Below are positions 1 through 6,853 of a DNA stretch of 9,502 nucleotides, one piece after another. The notes under the pieces were generated by a model. That model searched no databases. It was not told the DNA's origin and worked only from the letters and a program-made list of their open reading frames with translations. The stretch covers positions 1 through 9,502 of the forward strand of contig JAAZGM010000202.1 in assembly GCA_012511245.1 (NCBI GenBank), written 5' to 3'. The DNA is from Methanomicrobiales archaeon. GTDB lineage: Archaea; Halobacteriota; Methanomicrobia; Methanomicrobiales; Methanoculleaceae. The position numbers and the translations under genes are program-made. Positions within the stretch are counted from its first letter, which is position 1; the number at the start of each line of letters is the position of its first letter.

Positions 1-2126
1 ATCAGTTCGACCATGCCCAGGATCACCTGGAGCGGCTGGCGGATATGGTCGCCGAGGACCGCGAACTGCTCGATGTTCCGCTCGATCTGCTCGAACGCCT
101 GCTGCCGGAGATGCTCGTTCTGTTTCCGGTCGGTGATATCCCTGCCGACGACGTGAACACCGATCACCGACTGGTCGCGGACGATCGGCGACTCGTTCAG
201 TTCGAGGTAGGCCGCCGACCCGTCTCTCCTGTAGAACTCGATCTCGAGCCCCTCGACGGGTTCTCCCCGGGCAACCCTCTTGCGCCCCTCCTCCCATGCG
301 GGGAGTGACGAGAGAACAACGAAGTCCTGGCACTTCCTCCCGAGGAGCTCCTCAGGGATATAACCGAGGATGCGGGTCACCGCCGGGGAGACATAGGCGA
401 TCCCGCTCTTGTGGTAGCAGGTGTAGATCACATCGAAACTCTGCTGCGCGATCTCCCGGAACTTCGCTTCGCTCTCCTGGAGAGACTCCTTCGCCTCGAA
501 ACGTTCGATCGTCCTCCCCAGACGCCCGGTAACGGTATCGAGCAGCGATCGCTCTTCGGCGATGAACGGGTCTCCATCTTCTCCGGGCCTCTCGCAGAGG
601 TAACAGACCTCCACCATGCCGACCGTCTCGCCGTAGGCGACGATCGGCGATGTCTGCCGCCAGGGGGTCTCCCGGAACCCCTCCGTCTCGAACTCGCGGC
701 CGTATACCGTGATCCTGGCGACGAGATCCTCCGGGAACCGCCATCCGGAAGGAAGCGCCCGAGTTACTGCAGAGAAGATCCCGTCGAGCGAACATCCCGA
801 CTGCTCAACGATGCGGGAGACCGTATACAGGAGAGAGAGTTCTTTTATTCGCTCATTTAAGTCATGTGTCCGCTTCCGCAGGGCATCCTCCCCCCGCTTC
901 TTTCCGGTGATATCCCGGACAACGACCGCGGCCCGGGTGACGGCACCCGACGCATCCCTGACCGGGTAGAGGACAGTGCTGTACCGCCTCCCCTGCCACG
1001 TCTCTTCGAACCGCATGGGCCCGCCCGAGTCGGAGACCGCTTGCAGGCGCGACCGGTATATCTGGACCATATCCTCTGAGAACAACTCGGTGGCGTTCTT
1101 GCCGATGAGGTCTTCCCGGCTCCGTGAAACGTGCCGGAGCAGCACATCGTTGGCGTCGATGAAGTGACAGTCCACATCCACGAGAGCAATCATATCCGGC
1201 GGGGCATTGAGGAGGGCGCGGGCGGTCGCCTCGCTCTCCCGGAGTTTGTCCTCGGTGCGTTTCCGGTCGGTGATGTCGTAGAGTTGCTCTACGATGAACG
1301 CCACCTCGCCCCTCTCGTCGAGGATCGGGCTTGACCGGCACTCCAGGTACCGTCCGAGTTCAGGCACGAACCTCTCCACGACCTCTCGCTTCCTGCTCGC
1401 GACCGCAAGCCTCGTTGCACAGGCCGAACACAGTGTTCTCCTCCCGATGAGTTCGTAGCACTTCCTTCCTGCCACATCCTCCGGCGTTATCCCGAGCATC
1501 TCGTAGCCAGCGCGGTTGTAGCGCAGGATCGTATGGTCCGGGAGCTGGATGCCGACGATATCGCCGAGGTTCTCAAAAAGTCCCTCAAGCAGGGTGTTCG
1601 CCTCCGCAAGACGGCGACGGGTCTGTTCCTCCCCGGTGACATCCTGCCAGGTGACGACGGCGCCGGAGACGGCTCCGTTCGTGATGAACGGCGAGGCAGA
1701 TACGACGACGTGAAGATCCTCAGCGCCGGAGTCGTGGATGGTGTACCGGCACGACGTGAGCCGTTCTCCCCTGAGCGCCCGGCACCCGGGGTGGTCATCG
1801 GGCGGGACCGGTTCGCCGCCGGGGTACCTGAGCGACGCCCCCCCTTGTCCGAGGAGCGCCCGGGTTATTCGGTTTTTTTCATCCGGATCCGCCGTAATCA
1901 CCCCGCCACCAGCATCATAGACGATCCCCTGCCTGGCGATGGCGGTTAGGAGGGCGTTGCGCTCAAGTTCTGCACGAGCGGCGCGGGCGGCGAGATCGTG
2001 GTTCTCGCTGAGCAGTGCCGTGATGCCCGCCGTGAGCCTCTCCCGCAGCCGGTCTTCGAGGGCGGGAGCGGTGTCTTGCAGCATCTCGAAAAGGTCAATT
2101 GGTAATTCATCTCGAAGATTCGCCAT
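1..2126 (-). CDS. Multi-PAS/GAF sensor histidine kinase (3' end outside window)
   Basis: Soluble signal-transduction histidine kinase; 708 codons are visible and the catalytic ATPase domain would lie beyond base 1. Approximate domain order: a divergent PAS domain at residues 58-172 ending in a WQDVTG motif; PAS at 175-288 ending in YDITDRKR and carrying a C233-x-x-C236 pair; PAS at 294-407 ending in RDITGKKR; a GAF-like module at about 425-545 (begins KELSLLYTVSRIVEQ) of the kind often seen between PAS domains in methanogen kinases; PAS at about 549-668 ending in RDITDRKQ; then a dimerisation/phospho-acceptor helix with the motif LGDHIRQPLQVI, where His694 is the likely phosphorylated residue. 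No signal peptide or membrane segment is seen, so it probably senses an internal signal; ligands are unknown. The ATG at 2126 is fixed by an in-frame TGA two codons upstream and a GGGGTGA ribosome site (2130-2136). No response regulator is adjacent on the visible side. Kinase assignment is firm despite truncation; the signal is unknown. Confidence 0.9.
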   Translation of the reverse strand, partial: MANLRDELPIDLFEMLQDTAPALEDRLRERLTAGITALLSENHDLAARAARAELERNALLTAIARQGIVYDAGGGVITADPDEKNRITRALLGQGGASLRYPGGEPVPPDDHPGCRALRGERLTSCRYTIHDSGAEDLHVVVSASPFITNGAVSGAVVTWQDVTGEEQTRRRLAEANTLLEGLFENLGDIVGIQLPDHTILRYNRAGYEMLGITPEDVAGRKCYELIGRRTLCSACATRLAVASRKREVVERFVPELGRYLECRSSPILDERGEVAFIVEQLYDITDRKRTEDKLRESEATARALLNAPPDMIALVDVDCHFIDANDVLLRHVSRSREDLIGKNATELFSEDMVQIYRSRLQAVSDSGGPMRFEETWQGRRYSTVLYPVRDASGAVTRAAVVVRDITGKKRGEDALRKRTHDLNERIKELSLLYTVSRIVEQSGCSLDGIFSAVTRALPSGWRFPEDLVARITVYGREFETEGFRETPWRQTSPIVAYGETVGMVEVCYLCERPGEDGDPFIAEERSLLDTVTGRLGRTIERFEAKESLQESEAKFREIAQQSFDVIYTCYHKSGIAYVSPAVTRILGYIPEELLGRKCQDFVVLSSLPAWEEGRKRVARGEPVEGLEIEFYRRDGSAAYLELNESPIVRDQSVIGVHVVGRDITDRKQNEHLRQQAFEQIERNIEQFAVLGDHIRQPLQVILGMVEL

Positions 2127-2191
2127 ATATCACCCCGGAAATTATTTCTGCGCTCCGATCTCTTCTTGTTCTGTATGTCCGTCCAAAATGC

Positions 2192-2203
2192 GCATATTTA
2201 TGC
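2192..2203 (-). promoter_or_regulatory. Putative archaeal TATA box for the sensor kinase
   Basis: On the minus strand the A/T-rich core CATAAATA lies within the perfect inverted repeat GCATA-AA-TATGC. Archaeal transcription normally starts about 25 nt downstream of such a box, which predicts a start near 2170 and a leader of about 45 nt before the kinase ATG at 2126. That leader contains a good GGGGTGA ribosome site. Because the box is itself a palindrome, it could also be an operator covering the promoter. This is assigned from sequence only. Confidence 0.45.
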
Positions 2204-2415
2204 TCTGATCAGTTACAGGATGCTTCTGTCAACCCTTTCATGAAGAGCTCCACCCTGCAGGGGGCTGTGTGAGACGAACAATAAGGCCATGAGTATAATT
2301 TTGATCGAATAAAGCGGTTGGCACTGTAATTCTTCATCGAGGGCTGGGTAAGAGGGAGCACAGCGGCGACCAGAACATAGATATCCGATACGCGCACCTC
2401 CATGATACGGCCTGA

Positions 2416-2715
2416 TATGCCGCCGGGCGGCATGCACCCATAGCCCTCGATATCGGGCCTGTATTCCTCTTCACCGCACCGGCATCATGCACTCCGTTCC
2501 CGGCCGCCCTCTGGTACGGCGAAGAGCACCTCCTTCTTCCCGTTACCCCGGCGCCGGTGAAGCCCGGCATCATCGAGATCCGGCTTACCACCGCCATGAT
2601 CGGTGTTTTATCCTGCACGTTCGATCTTCCCTGTGCCGACAGCGTCTTCGAGGCGGTTTTGGGCCGGACGGGAACGGAATTTTCCTTCTTCCTGTCGGTG
2701 CCGATGGCATCCTGA
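2416..2715 (+). pseudogene. Possible decayed undecaprenyl-diphosphatase (UppP) fragment
   Basis: A 99-codon open frame with coding-like, GC-rich third positions but no ATG near its beginning; the first ATG codon is well inside, at about 2596. Its end reads EAVLGRTGTEFSFFLSVPMAS and then stops. This resembles the conserved UppP (BacA-type) segment after the catalytic motif, typically LLGLSRETATEFSFFLAIP. The stretch LTTAMIGVLSC just before it resembles the preceding UppP helix, but the expected GTSRSG catalytic motif between the two is missing. Another frame directly after the stop continues with a hydrophobic WLFITILIFGVPAGL segment (about 2723-2767), as expected if a frameshift broke a membrane-protein gene. 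UppP recycles the polyprenyl carrier used in surface-glycan assembly, which would suit the flippase next door. The similarity is from memory and short; a chance open frame or an unknown small protein is possible. Confidence 0.3.
2417..2433. repeat. Perfect 8-bp palindrome in the divergent spacer
   Basis: The arms ATGCCGCC (2417-2424) and GGCGGCAT (2426-2433) are exact reverse complements separated by one base. As RNA, this could fold as a 7-bp, GC-rich stem with a CGG triloop. As DNA, it is a compact symmetric site of the size bound by dimeric regulators. It sits about 215 bp upstream of the kinase promoter and about 370 bp upstream of the flippase promoter. No T-tract follows on either strand, so a conventional terminator is not supported. 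Confidence 0.5.
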
Positions 2716-2802
2716 TGTGAGATGGCTCTTCATCACCATCCTCATCTTCGGGGTGCCGGCGGGGCTGTACCCCCTATCAAGCCCTCCCCGGGGTGCAGAA
2801 CA

Positions 2803-2811
2803 GTATAAATA
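2803..2811 (+). promoter_or_regulatory. TATA box of the flippase gene
   Basis: GTATAAATA is a near-consensus archaeal TATA element just upstream of the flippase. The usual spacing of about 25 nt predicts transcription starting around 2832-2836. That is downstream of the first ATG of the open frame (2818) and about 20 nt before the ATG at 2854. The box therefore both marks the promoter and argues for the later start codon. The purine-containing bases before it (GCAGAACA) could serve as a BRE, but this is weak. Confidence 0.6.
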
Positions 2812-2853
2812 CCCGGGATGCCTCATACCGCCATTGCGTCGGGCCTGATCGGC

Positions 2854-4338
2854 ATGAAAGAGTCCACAAAGTTTGCGTTCGATATCAGCTGGGTGTTCGT
2901 CAGCCAGATCGTCACCCTCGGTTCAGGCTTCCTCTTGAACATCCTGCTGAGCCGCTGGCTCGGCCCGGGGGATTTCGGGCTGTATACCCTGACGCTGACC
3001 CTCTTCACGATCTCCACGCTGGTTGCCGGCCTTGGTATCCCTGAGACGGTCGTAAAGTTCGTCGCCGACTACAAGACCGATCGCGAGCAGCGGGATGCCG
3101 TTGTCACCGCCGGGGTCGTCAACGCCCTCCTGCTCGGAACCGTAGCCGGGTTCATCCTCTTTCTTTTTGCAGGAGAAGTCGCAGCGCTCTTCTCGATCCC
3201 GGAACTCTCCGGTCTTGTCCGGATAGCCGCATTTGCCGTGCCGCTCTCGATCCTGAACACGACCCTCCTCGGCCTCCTGAACGGATTGCGGGAGATGCGG
3301 TCTTACTCGTTCCGGTTCATCATCCGCTCGCTCCTCCTGGTCGTGCTTGTGGCGGCCTTCATCCTCATGGGGTTTGGCCCTGCAGGAGCGGTGACGGCGC
3401 TGCTGCTCACCGAGGTCGGGACGCTTGCCTTTGTTGCGATGGTCGTTCGCCCGCACTTCCGGCCATCGACCCTGAACCATCGTGAGACGACAAAGAAGAT
3501 GCTTGCATTCGGGAGCAGGATCTTCATCGCGAGCGCAGTCTACCTGGTGAACACCTACACCGACACCATCCTCATCGGCTACCTGCTGACGGAGACCGAT
3601 GTCGGCCGGTATGCGGTTGCGGTCGCGATCGCCCGGGTGGCCTTCCTCTCGCTGCCGGGCTCGATATCCACGGTCAACTACCCGGCGATATCGGAGTACT
3701 ACAGCAAGGGTCTCACGGATGCCGTCGAGGCGGTGATATCCCGGTCGGTCCGGTACAGCCTCGCCCTCCTCTCGATGACGGGCCTCCTCCTCATCTGCCT
3801 TGCCGGTCCGATCATCGGGTTCCTCTTCGGCCCCGCCTACCTGCCGGCCGTGCCCGCCTTCATCGTCCTCGTCTATGGGATGATCGTCTTCGGGGCGGTA
3901 TCCTCCGTCGGCCCCTCCCTCAGTGCCATGAACCGGCCGGGACTCTCTTCAAAGGTGAACATCCTGGTCGCCGGGGTGAACGTCGTTCTCGACCTGATGC
4001 TCATCCCCCTCTTCGGGATAACCGGGGCGGCTGCCGGCACGGCCGTATCGTGCACCCTGCTTGCGGTGCTGATCCTCTACATCCTCCACCGGGTCTTCTC
4101 TGTGCAGGTGGAGTCCGCGATGATCGCAAAAACCTTCGGGGTGTTCACCGCGTTCCTCCTCGCCTTTTTCCTGCTGCAGGGTGCTGTTCACCCTTATGTG
4201 CTTCTGGCGGCTTTAGCCGTCCTATACGGCGCATATGTCTACCGGGCGGTGCTGACGCCGTTGGATAAGACCGAGATCTCCGGCATAATCGCGCCTCTGT
4301 TCGGGCGTGTCACACTCCGGCGCCTCAACGGGCGGTGA
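2854..4338 (+). CDS. Polysaccharide biosynthesis flippase (Wzx-like, MATE/MOP superfamily)
   Basis: Integral membrane protein of 494 aa that probably flips lipid-linked oligosaccharide across the cytoplasmic membrane for S-layer/archaellin glycosylation or exopolysaccharide. It shows the typical family opening MKESTKFAFDISWVFVSQI and then LLSRWLGPGDFGLYTL, the N-terminal signature of the polysaccharide synthase/oligosaccharide flippase families. Alternating hydrophobic segments, roughly 12-14, run to about residue 470, and a basic tail (TLRRLNGR) ends the protein. The length matches the family. The frame is open back to an ATG at 2818, which would add 12 residues, but the TATA box at 2803-2811 puts the transcript start after that codon, so 2854 is preferred; the ribosome site is weak and the leader short. 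It has its own promoter, diverges from the sensor kinase, and its 3' end overlaps the convergent PHP gene by 14 nt. The substrate cannot be read from sequence; the neighbouring operon suggests a glycan containing an amino-dideoxy sugar. Confidence 0.9.
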   Translation: MKESTKFAFDISWVFVSQIVTLGSGFLLNILLSRWLGPGDFGLYTLTLTLFTISTLVAGLGIPETVVKFVADYKTDREQRDAVVTAGVVNALLLGTVAGFILFLFAGEVAALFSIPELSGLVRIAAFAVPLSILNTTLLGLLNGLREMRSYSFRFIIRSLLLVVLVAAFILMGFGPAGAVTALLLTEVGTLAFVAMVVRPHFRPSTLNHRETTKKMLAFGSRIFIASAVYLVNTYTDTILIGYLLTETDVGRYAVAVAIARVAFLSLPGSISTVNYPAISEYYSKGLTDAVEAVISRSVRYSLALLSMTGLLLICLAGPIIGFLFGPAYLPAVPAFIVLVYGMIVFGAVSSVGPSLSAMNRPGLSSKVNILVAGVNVVLDLMLIPLFGITGAAAGTAVSCTLLAVLILYILHRVFSVQVESAMIAKTFGVFTAFLLAFFLLQGAVHPYVLLAALAVLYGAYVYRAVLTPLDKTEISGIIAPLFGRVTLRRLNGR

Positions 4339-4984
4339 TGGTGGAAGGAGGCGTTCCGGTCCCGGTCAGCCTCCTCAACTGTTCGATACCGCAGCTCAGG
4401 GCATGGACAAGATAGTAGTTTGACTCCCGCCCGCTCCCGGTGGTCAGTCCGGCCCTGAGCGCCTCCTCGAGATCATCCCCTGCAAAAGTAGTCACACCCC
4501 TCCCGATCTCCGCATACGTGTGCGCATCGCTCCCGCCGGTCGCCCCCTTCCCGCAGGTGCGTGAAAGCCTCGTCGCGCGGGCGTTGGCGGATGGGCGCGA
4601 CCTGCTGTTGAACCCCTCGATGAGATCCACTTCCCCCGCAAGGTGTCCCGGAAACGGGTATTGGCGGTAGGGGTGCGCCAGAACCGCAAGACCACCCTGG
4701 GCATGGATCTCGGAGACCGCGTCATCGAACCTCCGCGCTACAATCTCCTCTTCAAGGAAAAGGCCAATGAGATCGCCGTACTCCGTCCGGATCTCGGCAC
4801 CGACGATCACCGTAACATCCCCGTCTCGACCTGCGTTGCGGGCGAGAAGGCCTCCCCGGATCGTCCCGTGATCCGTCACCGCTATGGCGGTAAGCCCGCG
4901 CTTTCGGGCAACCCTGACGACCTTCGCGGGATCCATGAGCGAGTCTGGGGAACACCGGGTATGGATGTGCAGGTCGGCAAACAC
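4325..4984 (-). CDS. PHP-domain metal-dependent phosphoesterase
   Basis: Predicted metal-dependent hydrolase of 219 aa with a single PHP domain. Metal-ligand motifs from the chosen start: DLHIHT (His6, His8), VTDHG (Asp38, His39), VGAE (Glu64), LAHP (His104) and GGSDAHT (Asp153, His155), so the active site looks complete. PHP proteins hydrolyse phosphoester bonds, for example in histidinol-phosphate phosphatase, nucleoside phosphodiesterases and the capsule-locus tyrosine phosphatases of bacteria; the substrate here is not known. The chosen GTG start at 4984 lies 7 nt after the aminotransferase stop and puts FADLHIHT at the very N-terminus, as is usual in this family. An in-frame ATG at 5038 would add 18 low-complexity residues encoded inside the aminotransferase gene. 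It is the last gene of the operon and overlaps the convergent flippase end by 14 nt. Its position suggests a job linked to sugar-nucleotide supply, such as removal of a phosphorylated intermediate or by-product, but that is inference. Confidence 0.85.
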   Translation of the reverse strand: MFADLHIHTRCSPDSLMDPAKVVRVARKRGLTAIAVTDHGTIRGGLLARNAGRDGDVTVIVGAEIRTEYGDLIGLFLEEEIVARRFDDAVSEIHAQGGLAVLAHPYRQYPFPGHLAGEVDLIEGFNSRSRPSANARATRLSRTCGKGATGGSDAHTYAEIGRGVTTFAGDDLEEALRAGLTTGSGRESNYYLVHALSCGIEQLRRLTGTGTPPSTITAR

Positions 4985-4991
4985 CCTCTCT

Positions 4992-6134
4992 CTACCCCGG
5001 GACGGCCTCTTCGATGGCGGTGCAGATGTACTCGACATCGTCGTCGGTCATCCCCGGGTAGAGCGGCAGCGTCATCTCGTGCTCCCCGATGAACTCGGTC
5101 TTCGGGAGCGATCCTCGCGTATCTCCAAATAGCCTCTGGTAGTAGGTGAAGAGATGAACGGGAGGATAGTGGACGCTCGTCTGGATCCCCCGCTCCTTCA
5201 GTGCTGCCTGGAGATCACCCCTCACGAGATCCGCAGAGAGGATGACCGGGAAGATATGGCAGGAGGACTCCCCGCTTTCTCTCCCGGTGAAAGGACACGT
5301 TATATGCTCGATACCGTCGAGCGCCTTCCAGTATCGGGCAGCGATACGCCGTCTCCGCTCGTTGTTCTGTTCCAGGCGCCGGAGCTGGACGATACCGAGT
5401 GCGGATGGAATCTCGCACATCCGGTAGTTGTAGCCGAGATCGACGACATCGTAACTTGAACTATGCCCCCGGTGCCGGTCCCATGTCAGCGTGGTCATAC
5501 CGTGTGAACGCATCGTCTGGATCTTCTCAGCAAGCAGATCGTCGTCGGTCACGATCATACCGCCTTCGCCGGTGGCGAGGTTCTTGTTCGCAAAGAAACT
5601 GAAGCACCCGATATCCCCGATCGCCCCGCACATCTGTCCACCGCACGTTGCGCCTACTGCATGCGCCGTATCCTCAACAACCCGGAGATCGTGATCGCGG
5701 GCGATCTCCATGATCGGCCGCATATCGCAGGCATACCCCCCGTAGTGGACGACGGTGATCGCCCGTGTCTTCTCTGAGATCTTTCCCTCGATCTCTTCCC
5801 ACGAGACGTTCAGGTCATCTACTCCCCCAATATCGGCAAAGACCGGTCTTGCACCGCAGTAGAGGACCGAGTTTGCTGTCGCGACGAACGTGAGCGACGG
5901 CGTTATGACCTCATCCCCCGCACCGATGCCGAACACGGCGTGGGCGATATGCAGTGCTGCGGTCCCGTTCGAGACGGCAAACGCATGTTTCACCCCGAGA
6001 TACCGGGCAAACGCCGTCTCGAACTCCTTCGTCACCGGCCCCATGGAGAGCCACCGCGACTGCAGGACATCGCGGACCGCCTCGTCCTCTTCGCTGCCCA
6101 TCGCGATATCGGAGAGCGGAATCTTCCATGCCAC
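4992..6134 (-). CDS. DegT/DnrJ/EryC1-family PLP-dependent sugar aminotransferase
   Basis: 380-aa enzyme of the DegT/DnrJ/EryC1/StrS family, which transfers an amino group, usually from glutamate, to a keto sugar nucleotide. Expected landmarks are present: the N-terminal IPLSDIAMGSEEDEAV segment, the SNGTAAL phosphate-binding loop at residues 55-61, VVEDTAHAVGA with Asp155 contacting the pyridine ring, and SFFANKNLATGEGG with Lys184 as the Schiff-base lysine. The late HYPPVHLFTYY motif fits sugar C4 aminotransferases such as the PerA/PseC/WecE/LegC group. Full length for the family. It starts with GTG at 6134, one base after the nucleotidyltransferase stop, so translation is probably coupled. 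With the dehydratase and nucleotidyltransferase of the same operon it most likely makes an NDP-4-amino-4,6-dideoxyhexose (perosamine-, viosamine- or bacillosamine-like). The exact sugar and the C3 versus C4 position are inferred, not shown. Confidence 0.93.
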   Translation of the reverse strand: MAWKIPLSDIAMGSEEDEAVRDVLQSRWLSMGPVTKEFETAFARYLGVKHAFAVSNGTAALHIAHAVFGIGAGDEVITPSLTFVATANSVLYCGARPVFADIGGVDDLNVSWEEIEGKISEKTRAITVVHYGGYACDMRPIMEIARDHDLRVVEDTAHAVGATCGGQMCGAIGDIGCFSFFANKNLATGEGGMIVTDDDLLAEKIQTMRSHGMTTLTWDRHRGHSSSYDVVDLGYNYRMCEIPSALGIVQLRRLEQNNERRRRIAARYWKALDGIEHITCPFTGRESGESSCHIFPVILSADLVRGDLQAALKERGIQTSVHYPPVHLFTYYQRLFGDTRGSLPKTEFIGEHEMTLPLYPGMTDDDVEYICTAIEEAVPG

Positions 6135-6135
6135 C

Positions 6136-6852
6136 TCAACCGCCCCCGGTGCCGGACACCTCGTAAAACGGTGACATCTCGCTGTTCGCCTTCTGGTAAT
6201 CGTCCACCCGTCCGATATCCAGCCAGTAGCCGTCGTATTTGTAGGATCTGACGGTCTCCCCGGCGGCGAGAAGGATACGGATCAGGTCGGGGAAGTCGAT
6301 GTACTCATGCGGCACGATGTAGTCGAGGGCACGTGGATCGAACGCATAGACCCCCATGCTCACGTAATGCTCGAACCCCGGTTTTTCCGTGTACCCGGTG
6401 ATCTTTCCGTTACCGTCGGTATCCACGATACCGAAATCGACAAAGTAGTCTCGCTTGTTCAGGGCGACCGTCGCAATCGCCCCGTTCCTGTTGTGGTAAT
6501 CCATGAATGCAGAGAACGGTAAGGTTGTCAGGACGTCGCCGTTCATCATCAGGAACGGTGTGGAGAGGTCGTCCTTGATGAGCCCGAGACATCCCGCGGT
6601 CCCGAGCGGTTTCTCCTCCCGCGAGTAGGTGATCGAGAGCCCGAACCGGCTCCCATCGCCGCAGAACGCCATGATCAGTTCGGCCAGGTGTCCCACTGCT
6701 ATCGTCACGTCCCGGATGCCGTGCTCCCGGAGCTGGTGGAGGATGATCTCGAGGATCGACTTATCCCCGATCGGCATAAGCGGCTTGGGGATGATGGTCG
6801 TGTAGGGTTCAAGCCTTCTTCCCTTGCCGCCGGCAAGAATAATCGCTTTCAT
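6136..6852 (-). CDS. Sugar-1-phosphate nucleotidyltransferase
   Basis: 238-aa NTP_transferase-family enzyme that joins an NTP and a sugar-1-phosphate to give an NDP-sugar and pyrophosphate. The signature loop is at the N-terminus (LAGGKGRRLEPYT, residues 6-18), followed by the sugar-phosphate lysine motif PKPLMPIGDKS (22-32), EKPLGTAG (80-87), the metal-binding MNGDV (Asp106) and a late EKP plus GYWLDIG. It is a minimal catalytic domain with no C-terminal hexapeptide acyltransferase repeats and no CBS domains, unlike GlmU or PtmE. This resembles the short HddC/mannose-1-phosphate guanylyltransferase-like enzymes, so GDP activation is plausible, but base and sugar specificity cannot be read with certainty. 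The ATG at 6852 follows the dehydratase stop by one base, and the aminotransferase starts one base after its own stop, so the three genes form a tightly coupled block. Confidence 0.92.
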   Translation of the reverse strand: MKAIILAGGKGRRLEPYTTIIPKPLMPIGDKSILEIILHQLREHGIRDVTIAVGHLAELIMAFCGDGSRFGLSITYSREEKPLGTAGCLGLIKDDLSTPFLMMNGDVLTTLPFSAFMDYHNRNGAIATVALNKRDYFVDFGIVDTDGNGKITGYTEKPGFEHYVSMGVYAFDPRALDYIVPHEYIDFPDLIRILLAAGETVRSYKYDGYWLDIGRVDDYQKANSEMSPFYEVSGTGGG

Positions 6853-6853
6853 G

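Noticed and set aside
411..860. Plus-strand open frames across the kinase region, the longest about 149 codons
   Set aside because: They are antisense to a continuous 708-codon PAS/GAF kinase frame with clear domain motifs.
2209..2618. Three overlapping minus-strand small open frames (74, 74 and 94 codons) in the spacer
   Set aside because: They overlap each other in different frames, lack ribosome sites and show no recognisable family. One contains a mildly hydrophobic run (DIYVLVAAVLPL), but that is not enough to call a gene.
2761..2796. Small GGGG/CCCC hairpin (2761-2773) and a repeated CGGGGTGC (2749-2756, 2789-2796) upstream of the flippase TATA box
   Set aside because: Short G/C runs are expected by chance in this base composition, and no T-tract or conserved element accompanies them.
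2603..2848. 81-codon plus-strand frame just before the flippase
   Set aside because: It runs through the flippase TATA box and past its start codon and lacks a ribosome site. Only its hydrophobic middle is of interest, and that is better explained as the shifted-frame continuation of the possible uppP remnant.
2923..3480. Minus-strand open frame of 185 codons inside the flippase gene
   Set aside because: Highly charged composition (Arg, Glu, Gly) typical of the antisense of a hydrophobic membrane-protein gene, with no motif.
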